This document shows, piece after piece, positions 1 to 8,300 of a stretch of 64,000 nucleotides of DNA (its first letter is position 1; every line of letters begins with the position of its first letter). The notes below the pieces were generated by a model. That model had not been told where the DNA came from. It saw only the letters and a list, made by a program, of their open reading frames with translations, and did no database searches. This DNA comes from Pseudomonas japonica (GTDB taxonomy: Bacteria > Pseudomonadota > Gammaproteobacteria > Pseudomonadales > Pseudomonadaceae): assembly GCF_013522925.1 (NCBI RefSeq), contig NZ_JAAMQU010000002.1, positions 434,001-498,000 of the forward strand, in the 5' to 3' direction. Both the position numbers and the translations under genes were made by a program.

Positions 1-27
1 GGCGCCGAGCTGTTCGGTGATGGTCAT
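1..27 (-). CDS. 5' end of an unidentified gene, clipped by the window edge
   Basis: Reading leftward from an ATG at 27, nine codons (MTITEQLGA) stay open to the window edge. A terminator-like hairpin separates it from the protease gene upstream on the same strand, so it is probably its own transcription unit. A weak purine stretch (GGGA) lies about 7 bases before the ATG. Nine residues are too few to assign a family. Confidence 0.3.
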
Positions 28-46
28 GCGTGTCCCGCTGCCGAGA

Positions 47-77
47 ATGAAAAAGGCCGGGCATCGCTGCCCGGCCT
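47..77 (-). terminator. Intrinsic terminator of prc
   Basis: A perfect 10-bp stem (54-63 with 68-77) and a 4-base loop is followed on the minus strand by a run of Us. It lies 70-100 bases past the prc stop codon and matches a Rho-independent terminator. Confidence 0.8.
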
Positions 78-150
78 CGTATTTCACGACAGTTGCGTGA
101 CAGGATGATGACTAAAACGCCATCAGCCCGCCGCGCTATCACCTTTCACA

Positions 151-2226
151 TCAGTGCTTGGCCACCTGGGTATTCAGCCGCAGGTAGTCGATCAGGATGC
201 GGCCGGTTTCACTCAGGTAGGCATCGTCCTCGGGCTTGCTGTCGTCGGGCGCGCCTGCCAGCGGGTCTTCGTCCTCTTTCTTCAGTTCCTTGAGCGGCTC
301 CTGCCCCTTGGCCTTGCGGCGGGCATTTTCCAGCGCAAGCTGTTGGGCTTCGATGCTGGTGTGCTCGGCGCGGCGCTGGGCTTCGTTGAGGCTCACTGTT
401 TTTTCGTCAGCGAGCTTCTGGCTGAGCGCCAGGCGGTCGCGGATATAAGCGAATTCCGCGTCGCCCTCGGTCCGCTTGTCATGCAAGGTCTTGAGCTGCG
501 CCAGGAACGGCTTGAAGGGGTCGGTTTCCGGTTTGACGGCAGGCCGGATGGTGTCCCACGGCATGGCTTCGGGCAGCGCGCTCTCGCCGATTTCCTTGGT
601 GTCGATGATCGACGGGTAAGCGATGTCCGGCAGTACGCCCTGGTGCTGCGTGCTCTGACCCGACACTCGGTAGAACTTCGCCAAGGTGAGTTTAAGCTCG
701 CCATGGTTGAGGGGCTGGATCGTTTGCACGGTGCCCTTGCCGAAGGTCTGGCCACCGATGATCAGCGCTCGGTGGTAGTCCTGCATCGCGCCAGCGAAGA
801 TTTCAGACGCCGAAGCGGAGAGGCGGTTGACCAGCAACGCCAACGGCCCCTTGTAGAAGGCGCCAGGGTTTTCGTCCTCGAGCACGTCGACCTTGCCGTC
901 GCTGTTGCGCACCAGCACCGTCGGGCCTTTCTCGATGAACAGGCTGGTGAGCTCGGTCGCTTCCTGAAGAGAACCGCCGCCGTTGTTGCGCAGGTCGATG
1001 ACCACGCCGTCGACTTTTTCTTTCTGCAGCTCGCTGAGCAGCTTCTTCACGTCCCGGGTGGTGGACTTGTAGTCCGGATCCCCGGCGCGGAAGGCTTTGA
1101 AGTCCAGGTAGAACGCCGGGATTTCGATCACGCCCAGCTTGTAGTCGTGGCCGTTCTGGTTCAAGTGCAGCACGGATTTTTTCGCCGCCTGCTCTTCGAG
1201 CTTCACCGCTTCACGGGTGATGGACACGATCTTGCTGGTCTGGTCGTTTGGCGCGTTGGTATGCGGGATCACTTCCAGGCGCACCACCGAACCCTTGGGC
1301 CCGCGGATCAGCTTGACCACTTCATCCAGGCGCCAGCCGACCACGTCGACCATTTCCTTGTCGCCCTGGGCTACCCCGATGATCTTGTCCGAAGGCGCGA
1401 CCTGCTTGGTCTTGTCCGCCGGCCCGGCCGGTACCAGCCGCACGATCTTCACCTGATCGTTGTCGCTCTGCAGCACGGCCCCGATGCCTTCCAGGGAAAG
1501 GCTCATGTTGATATCGAAGTTTTCCGCGTTGTCAGGCGACAGGTAGTTGGTGTGCGGATCGTAGGACTGGGCGAAGGTATTGATGTATGCCTGGAAGATA
1601 TCTTCGGCGCGGGTTTGATCGAGCCGTGCCAGCTGGTTCTTGTAGCGCTTGGTCAGGGTTTCCTGGATCTGCTTGGAATCCTTGCCCGCCAACTTCATGC
1701 GCAGTACTTCGTCCATCACCCGCTTGCGCCACAGGCCATCCAGGTCGGCGGTGGTTGCCAGCCATGGGGAATCCTTGCGGTCCACCTCGAGCGTTTCGTT
1801 GGTGCTGAAGTCCATCTTGTCCACGCCATCGTCCAGCAGGTCGAGGGCGTAGTCGAGGCGGGCCTTCACGCGATCCAGATAACGCTTGTAGATGGTAAAG
1901 CCAGGATCGAGGTTTCCGTTTTTCAGGAAATCATCGAACTGGGTTTTCCACTTGTCGAACTCTGCGATATCACTGGCCAGGAAATAACTGCGGGACGGAT
2001 CCAGCAGTTTGATATAGCTGTCATAGATGATGACCGAGCGCGCATCGTTCAGCGGCGGTTTGCTGTAGTGATGGCGTTTTAACAACTCGACGACGTTGAG
2101 GCTGGCGATCACCTCGTCGCGGTCGGGCTGAAGGCTGTTCCAGCTATTGGCCGCAAAGCCTGGGGCTGACAGCAGGCTGAGGCTGATGCCTAACGCCAGG
2201 GCGGTACCGGGGAATAGTTGCTTCAT
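151..2226 (-). CDS. prc: Carboxy-terminal (tail-specific) protease Prc/AlgO
   Basis: Periplasmic serine protease of the S41 family that degrades proteins with nonpolar C termini. In P. aeruginosa the orthologue AlgO takes part in MucA degradation and alginate control. The 691-residue product, counted from the ATG at 2226, begins with a signal peptide ending near GFAA. An N-terminal Prc domain, a central PDZ domain (around LEGIGAVLQ to LVPAGPA), the S41 core and a charged C-terminal domain follow. The catalytic Ser lies in LSASASEIF and the Lys in TFGKGTVQ. The frame extends upstream to 2259, but the signal peptide favours 2226; neither start has a strong ribosome site. It is transcribed away from the quinone oxidoreductase gene. 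Confidence 0.93.
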   Translation of the reverse strand: MKQLFPGTALALGISLSLLSAPGFAANSWNSLQPDRDEVIASLNVVELLKRHHYSKPPLNDARSVIIYDSYIKLLDPSRSYFLASDIAEFDKWKTQFDDFLKNGNLDPGFTIYKRYLDRVKARLDYALDLLDDGVDKMDFSTNETLEVDRKDSPWLATTADLDGLWRKRVMDEVLRMKLAGKDSKQIQETLTKRYKNQLARLDQTRAEDIFQAYINTFAQSYDPHTNYLSPDNAENFDINMSLSLEGIGAVLQSDNDQVKIVRLVPAGPADKTKQVAPSDKIIGVAQGDKEMVDVVGWRLDEVVKLIRGPKGSVVRLEVIPHTNAPNDQTSKIVSITREAVKLEEQAAKKSVLHLNQNGHDYKLGVIEIPAFYLDFKAFRAGDPDYKSTTRDVKKLLSELQKEKVDGVVIDLRNNGGGSLQEATELTSLFIEKGPTVLVRNSDGKVDVLEDENPGAFYKGPLALLVNRLSASASEIFAGAMQDYHRALIIGGQTFGKGTVQTIQPLNHGELKLTLAKFYRVSGQSTQHQGVLPDIAYPSIIDTKEIGESALPEAMPWDTIRPAVKPETDPFKPFLAQLKTLHDKRTEGDAEFAYIRDRLALSQKLADEKTVSLNEAQRRAEHTSIEAQQLALENARRKAKGQEPLKELKKEDEDPLAGAPDDSKPEDDAYLSETGRILIDYLRLNTQVAKH

Positions 2227-2344
2227 GCTCATTCGACGAGGGGACAGTTGATAACGCATATTAGGCCGTCTTTGAATGGACCGGTTCCAGCTCCGCTACA
2301 TTAAATCCTGTTCATGCAGCGGCGCGGCACTTGAGTCACATAAT

Positions 2345-2373
2345 GCAAAAAACCCCGCGTCATCGCGCGGGGC
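2345..2373 (-). terminator. Minus-strand terminator hairpin between divergent genes
   Basis: CCCCGCG (2353-2359) pairs with CGCGGGG (2366-2372). On the minus strand the hairpin is followed by six Us (2347-2352). No minus-strand gene ends here: it sits in the divergent gap between prc and the quinone oxidoreductase gene. It would stop antisense transcription coming out of the oxidoreductase gene before it enters prc. Confidence 0.6.
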
Positions 2374-2400
2374 TCAGTTCAAGTCAACTATGGAGGCAGC

Positions 2401-3366
2401 GTGAAGGCATTGCAAGGCGTTGAAGGGCATGTGGAATGGGCCGAGTACCCGGCACCCCCATGCGATGTGGGGCAGGTGCGCATTCGCGTGGCCGCCGCTG
2501 GGCTCAATCGGGCCGACCTGTTGCAACGCGCGGGGCATTATCCGCCGCCGCCAGGGGCCAGTGAAATCCTCGGGCTGGAATGTGCCGGGGTGATCAGCGA
2601 AGTGGGTGCCGGGGTCGCTGCGTTCAACGTGGGCGACCGTGTATGCACCTTGCTCGCCGGCGGTGGCATGGCCGAAGAAGTGGTGGTCGACGCCCGCCAT
2701 GTGCTGCCCGTGCCAGAGGGGCTGAGCCTGATCGAGGCCGCAGGCATTCTGGAAGTGTACGGCACGGTATGGTTGAACCTGTTCCAGCTGGCGCGCCTGC
2801 AGCCTGGCGAGAAGGTGCTGCTGCACGCGGGGGCCAGTGGCATAGGCTCGGCGGCGATTCAGCTGTGCAAGGCCTTCGGCAACCCTACCTGGGTGACGGT
2901 GGGCTCGGCGGAACGGCTGGAGTACTGCCAGGCGCTGGGCGCACAAGGCGGCGTGCTGCGCGGTGAGGGCCTGTCGGCACTCAAGGACTTGGGCCCGTTC
3001 GACGTGATTCTGGACCCGGTAGGGGGCAATTACGCCGAGCTCAACCTGCAAGTGGCTGCCCAGGACGGCCGGTGGGTGTTGATCGGGGTGATGGGCGGCC
3101 GTGAGGCCAAGCTGGACATGGGGCTGATGCTGGGTAAGCGCGTGCAGCTGATTGGCTCAACGCTGCGCAGCCGCGACGATACCTTCAAGGCGGAGCTGCT
3201 GAGGGAATTGGGGCAAGAGGTGTTGCCGCTGTTCACTGAAAAGCGGCTCAACCCACAGATCGCCAGGACCTTCCCCATCGGCGAGGCCGAGGAAGCCTTC
3301 GCCGAACTGGCCACCAACCAGATCACCGGGAAGGTGGTGCTGGTGGTGGATCCGACGCTGGTTTAA
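2401..3366 (+). CDS. NAD(P)H-quinone oxidoreductase, zeta-crystallin/PIG3 family
   Basis: Zinc-free medium-chain dehydrogenase/reductase that reduces quinones with NAD(P)H. The 321-residue protein has the GroES-like N-terminal half (AAGLNRADLLQR, then ILGLECAGVI) and a Rossmann half with the nucleotide-binding stretch LLHAGASGIGSAAIQLCKAFG near residue 145. The start is GTG at 2401, preceded by GGAGG at a good distance (tatggaggcagc). Length and the PPPPGASEILGLE segment fit the PIG3-type subfamily. The physiological substrate cannot be told from sequence. It is monocistronic and convergent with the TolC-type gene. Confidence 0.88.
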   Translation: MKALQGVEGHVEWAEYPAPPCDVGQVRIRVAAAGLNRADLLQRAGHYPPPPGASEILGLECAGVISEVGAGVAAFNVGDRVCTLLAGGGMAEEVVVDARHVLPVPEGLSLIEAAGILEVYGTVWLNLFQLARLQPGEKVLLHAGASGIGSAAIQLCKAFGNPTWVTVGSAERLEYCQALGAQGGVLRGEGLSALKDLGPFDVILDPVGGNYAELNLQVAAQDGRWVLIGVMGGREAKLDMGLMLGKRVQLIGSTLRSRDDTFKAELLRELGQEVLPLFTEKRLNPQIARTFPIGEAEEAFAELATNQITGKVVLVVDPTLV

Positions 3367-3373
3367 CTACCGG

Positions 3374-3419
3374 TTCCCGGGCTTCGCCGAATGGCTTGCC
3401 GAATGGCTAGGCCCGGGAA
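3374..3419. repeat. Inverted repeat between convergent genes
   Basis: TTCCCGGGC (3374-3382) and GCCCGGGAA (3411-3419) form a perfect 9-bp stem around a 28-base loop, which holds GCCGAATGGC twice. It lies between the stop codons of the convergent oxidoreductase and TolC-type genes. It may end transcription from both sides, although it lacks T-runs. Confidence 0.55.
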
Positions 3420-3426
3420 TCACGGA

Positions 3427-4782
3427 TTAGCGCATATCCGGCAAATGCGCTTCGCTTTTCACGTCGGTCTTGGCGATGGCTTCGGCCGGCAGCACGATCT
3501 TGGACTTCGGCAGCAGCATGCCCATGTTCGCCAGTACGCGGTACATCGAGTATTCCTCGGTGTAGCGCACTTCGGTGTAACGACGGTTGGCGTTGTACAG
3601 CTCGTTTTCGCTGTCCAGCAGGTCGAGCAGGGTGCGTTGGCCCAGGCCGAACTGGTTCTGGTAGGCAGCCCTTACCCGCGTGGTGGTTTCGGCGTACTCA
3701 CGTGCGCTGGGTGCCTGCTGGCGCGCGTTGAGCATGGCGTTCCAAGCCAGGGACATGTTTTCGTTCAGGCTGCGCAGGGCATTGTTGCGGATATCCATCG
3801 CCTGGTTGATGCGATGCGCGTCGCCTTGCAGGCGGGCCTTGTCGCTACCACCACGGAAGAGGTTGTAGCTGACCGCTACACCCGCACGCCAGTCGTTGGC
3901 ATGGCCTTCCTCGCCAGAGATGTTGTCGTTGGCGCCCACGGCCACTTCCGCGTCTACCCGTGGGTAAAACTGCGACTTGGCGCCTTCATATTGCTGTTCC
4001 GCTGCCTGTACATCCGCCTGGGCAGACTTCAGGTACGGGTTATTGTCGATCATGGCCTGGCGGGCGTCGGTGACTTCGGGAGGCAACTCGCCACGAATGG
4101 TAGGCGGTGCTTCGAGCTCATCCGGCATGCGGCCCGTGGCGCTGTAGAAATTGGCTTCGGCGTCGGCCAGGTCAACCATGGCGGTCTGGTAGTTGTTCTC
4201 GGCCAGCGCGCGGCGGGCACGGGACTGATCGCTGTCGGCGGTGCTGCCGATACCGCGCTCGGTGCGCAGGCCGATCTGGTCATTGACCCTCAGGTGCGCT
4301 TGCAGGTTGTTCTTGGCCAGGTCCACCAGCTCTCGGCGCTTGAGCACCTCCAGGTACACCTCAACCGCGCGCAGGGCGAGGTCTTGTGCCACGCCTTGCA
4401 CATAAAAGGCACGAGAGGTGGAAACCGCTTCGGTTCGTGACACTTCACGTGTCGCGCTCGACCCGTCGAACAGCATCTGGCGCAGACGCAGCTCGGACGT
4501 TGTATACGTCAGCAGCTCTTTATGGTGGTCACCCCGGGCCCGGGTAGTCGGCGTGTCGGATTTCTCCCGACCATAGCCGCCCACGAAGTCCACGCTCGGC
4601 AGGTAGGCACCGCGGGCGACTTTTACGTCTTCGTCTGCGGCAAGCCGGCTGTTGATATTCGACTGCAGCTCCGGGTGTGTATCCACGGTGCTCTGAATAG
4701 CCTCCTGGAGCGACATGGCATGGGCCTGCATGGCCCCGATCGCCAACAGCACGGCGCTGCAGAGGGGGGTTAAGATGCGCAT
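3427..4782 (-). CDS. TolC-family outer-membrane channel, LapE-like
   Basis: Outer-membrane efflux and secretion duct for type I systems. The 451-residue product starts at the ATG at 4782, where a clear signal peptide begins (MRILTPLCSAVLLAIGAMQAHA) and GGGAG precedes it. The open frame continues upstream to 4869, but that part lacks signal-peptide character. Long helical stretches rich in Ala, Asn and Gln, with the internal duplication around NLFRGGSDKARLQ and NQFGLGQRTLLDLLDSENEL, are typical of TolC and LapE. It is divergent from the large RTX adhesin at 5320, which suggests it exports that protein. No ABC ATPase or membrane-fusion partner is nearby. Confidence 0.85.
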   Translation of the reverse strand: MRILTPLCSAVLLAIGAMQAHAMSLQEAIQSTVDTHPELQSNINSRLAADEDVKVARGAYLPSVDFVGGYGREKSDTPTTRARGDHHKELLTYTTSELRLRQMLFDGSSATREVSRTEAVSTSRAFYVQGVAQDLALRAVEVYLEVLKRRELVDLAKNNLQAHLRVNDQIGLRTERGIGSTADSDQSRARRALAENNYQTAMVDLADAEANFYSATGRMPDELEAPPTIRGELPPEVTDARQAMIDNNPYLKSAQADVQAAEQQYEGAKSQFYPRVDAEVAVGANDNISGEEGHANDWRAGVAVSYNLFRGGSDKARLQGDAHRINQAMDIRNNALRSLNENMSLAWNAMLNARQQAPSAREYAETTTRVRAAYQNQFGLGQRTLLDLLDSENELYNANRRYTEVRYTEEYSMYRVLANMGMLLPKSKIVLPAEAIAKTDVKSEAHLPDMR

Positions 4783-5319
4783 CGGTGTACTACTCCCAGT
4801 CCCTGTAATAATGGCAGTCGCCAAATTATTGGCGATTATTCTTATTGATCCATGCGCGGATCGTAACATTACTGACGCTGTGAAAATTCTGTGATGTTAA
4901 TATCATTTCTTCATAAGCCTTATTCCTAAAAAAACTTATGCAGGCGATGCGCTTTCGGTTCATCGTACAGTCGCCCGATTCGCTGAAAGGACCGCGTGCG
5001 GGGGCTTTCAGACGATTTTTGAGGATTCGGTATTTAGTGTGTCAAGGGATCAGTGGGTCGTACTCCAGAAGGATTTTGGGCAGTTGTGAGGGCGACGTTT
5101 TTTTGTCGCCGTAGTCCGCAGAGCACTTTTTGCTCTCATGTTCGATACGAAGCTGCTATGAGCCGCAACCCGTTGAATTAGTTCGGCTTATGCGTGAATT
5201 TCATCAGCTTCGACGCGTCAGTGGCTGTCAAGATGCCAGCCCTCTCGTGAACTCCGGGGAACATCCCCTGTCTCCTTTGCGCAACGGCCTGGTGCCGAAA
5301 GGCAATGGAGGAGTAGGCA
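4783..5319. promoter_or_regulatory. 537-bp divergent control region of tolC-like and adhesin genes
   Basis: No convincing gene is present. The part next to the TolC-type gene is AT-rich (about 4800-4945) and is where promoters are most likely. Two hairpins occur in the presumed adhesin leader: GGCGAC/GTCGCC (5091-5096, 5105-5110) around a loop of almost only T, and AGAGCA/TGCTCT (5120-5125, 5131-5136) around CTTTT. A strong ribosome site GGAGGAG lies just before the adhesin ATG. I could not assign operators. Confidence 0.5.
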
Positions 5320-8300
5320 ATGGCAACCTTGATCGGTGTCGTCAGTAAAGTAGTAGGGCAGGTATTCGCAGTCGCCGGTGATGGCACTCGTCGTCTCCTC
5401 GTTGAGGGAGATCGTGTTTACGCTGGCGAACAGCTGGACACCGGTGTGGGGGGTGCCATTTCGGTTCACCTGCAGAGCGGGCAGGACCTCGCGCTCGGGC
5501 GCGGGAGCAGCCTGGCGCTCAATGAAGGGTTGCTGCACCACCAGGCACCGGACATCCAGACCACAGGTGAGCGCGTTGCCGACACCGCGCTGGACGATGT
5601 CAACGCCCTGCAGCAGGCCATCGCCGCCGGGGTGGACCCTACCCAGGTTTCCGAACCCACGGCCGCGGGCCCTACCGCGACCGGCCCTACCGGCGTGCCC
5701 GGTGGCGGCGGGGGGCATTCTTTCGTATTGCTGACTGAAGTCGGCGGTTCGGTTGCGCCCACCGTCGGCTTCGATACCGCAGGCTTGCCGGCCGCGCCGG
5801 AATTCCCGGACCCCACGCTCCCGCCTTTGGTAACGCTGGCAGCCGCCACGCCGGACAACCCGGTGGTGCTCACAGGCCTGGACGTGACCGGCGGCGAAAT
5901 CACCGTCAACGAAGCTAACCTGGCGAACGGTTCCAGCCCGGACGCGGGCGCGCTCACGCAGGCCGGTAGCTTTACGGTCACTGCGGCAGATGGCCTTTCC
6001 AGCCTGGTGATCGGCACCCTTGAGGTGATCCGTGCCGGGCAGGTTGTGGGAATAGGGCAGTCCTATACCACGGCCGACGGCAACCTGCTTACCGTAACCG
6101 GCTTCGACCCGGCCACCGGCGTGCTGTCCTACACCTACACGCTGACCGGTAATGCCGACCATCCCGCCGGGAATGGCGCCAATACCCTCGGTGAAAGCAT
6201 CCCGGTCACTGCCGTGGACAACGACGGTTCCACCGCCAGCGGCAGCCTGGACGTGACCATTCAGGACGACGTGCCTACCGCTGTAGCCGATACCCAGGCT
6301 GCAAGCGATGACCTGACCGTGGTGACCGGCAACGTGCTCAGCAACGATGTGCTGGGCGCCGACGGCATCGCGTCCCCGGTGACGACCCCTGGCACCTACA
6401 CCGGCACCTACGGCACCCTGGTGCTCGGCGCTGACGGTTCCTACACCTACACCCTGGATACCACCAGCCAGGCTTACCGCGACCTGCTGTCCGGCAATGC
6501 CACCGTAGGCAACGGCACGGAAACCTTCAGCTACTCGATCATCGACAGCGACGGCGATGCCGCCACCGCCACGCTGACCGTGAACGTTACCAACCCGGAC
6601 GACCCGGTCACCTTTATCAGCCTGGGTGTGGACGGCGGCGAGCAGCGGGTGTTCGAAGCCAACCTCAGCACCGGTACCGACCCTGACGCAGCGGCGCTGA
6701 CCCGCGTTGGCAGCTTTACCCTGGATGCGAAAGACGGCCTGGCCACGCTGACCATCGACGGCGTGGACGTGATCGGCGGCAGCGCCACCGGCCTGCCAGT
6801 GACCATCACCGGCCAATTGGGCAATGCCCTGACCATCACCGGCTACGATGCCACCACGGGCGTGGTTACCTACAGCTACACCCTGTCCGAAGCCCAGCAG
6901 CACAACGTGGGCCAGAGCGAGCTATCGGAAGACTTCCACCTGATCGCCACCGACAGCGACGGCGACACCGGCAACGCCTGGCTGAACGTGCGCATCGAAG
7001 ACGACAACCCTATTGCGGTCTCTGACACTACCGCCGTGAGCGACACCACCACGGTGGTCAGCGGCAACGTACTGGCCAACGATTCCCTGGGTGCTGACGC
7101 GATCCCGTCGCCAGTGACCAACCCCGGCACCTACGAGGGCACCTACGGTACCCTGGTGCTCGGCGCTGACGGTTCCTATACCTACACCCTGGACACCACT
7201 AGCCAGGCCTACCGCGACCTGCTGGCCGGCAACGCCACCGTGGGCAACGGTACCGAAACCTTCAGCTACTCGATCATCGACAGCGACGGCGATGCCGCCA
7301 CTGCCACGCTGACCGTGAATGTCACCAACCCGGACGACCCGGTCACCTTCATCAGCCTGGGCGTGAATGGCGGCGAGCAGCGGGTATTCGAGGCCAACCT
7401 TCCAGGCGGTACCGACCCCAACGCTGCAGAACTCACCCGTGTGGGCACCTTCACAATCGATGCGAAGGATGGCCTGGCCACCCTGACTATCGATGGCGTG
7501 GACGTGATCGGCGGCAGCGCGACCGGCCTGCCGGTGACCGTAACCGGCCAGTTGGGTAACGCGCTGACCATTACCGGGTACAACGAAACCACGGGCGTTG
7601 TGAGCTACAGCTACACCTTGTCTGAAGCCCAGCAACACAATGTGGGCCAGAGCGAGCTGTCGGAAGACTTCCGCCTGGTGGCCACTGACAGCGATGGCGA
7701 CAGCAGCCTTGCCTGGCTGAACGTGCGTATCGAAGACGACGTGCCCACGGCCGCGCCCATCACCGATAGCGTGTCCTCCACGGCGGTGAATACCAACCTG
7801 CTGATCGTGCTGGACGTTTCCAACAGCATGGGCAACGATTCCAAAGTCAATGGCCTGAGCCGGCTGGACCTTGCCAAGCAGTCCATCAACGAGCTGCTGG
7901 CCCGTTACGATGACATGGGCGATGTGCGGGTGCAGGTGGTGACCTTCAACAACCACGAAAACGTGCTGAGCAGCCAGTGGATGACGGTGGCCGAGGCGCG
8001 CGCGGCCATCAACAGCGACTCGGTGACCAATGGCGGCGGCACCAACTACGACTATGCGCTGGATGGCGCGCAGGCGGCATGGGCCACGGCTGGCAAGCTG
8101 ACCGACGCGCAGAACGTGTCTTACTTCCTTTCCGACGGCAACCCTACGCTGTCTGATGAGCGTCCCAAGACCGGCAATGGCCAGTCTGGCAACAAGACAG
8201 ACGTCGCGCTGGGCGACGGCATCGACAGTGCCGAACAGACGGCCTGGCAGACCTTCCTCGACGCTAACAATATCCAGTCCTATGCCATCGGCATGGGGCC

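Noticed and set aside
154-2082. 642-codon plus-strand open frame antisense to prc
   Set aside because: It mirrors the codon bias of prc; no domain, no ribosome site, and the prc protein is fully conserved on the other strand.
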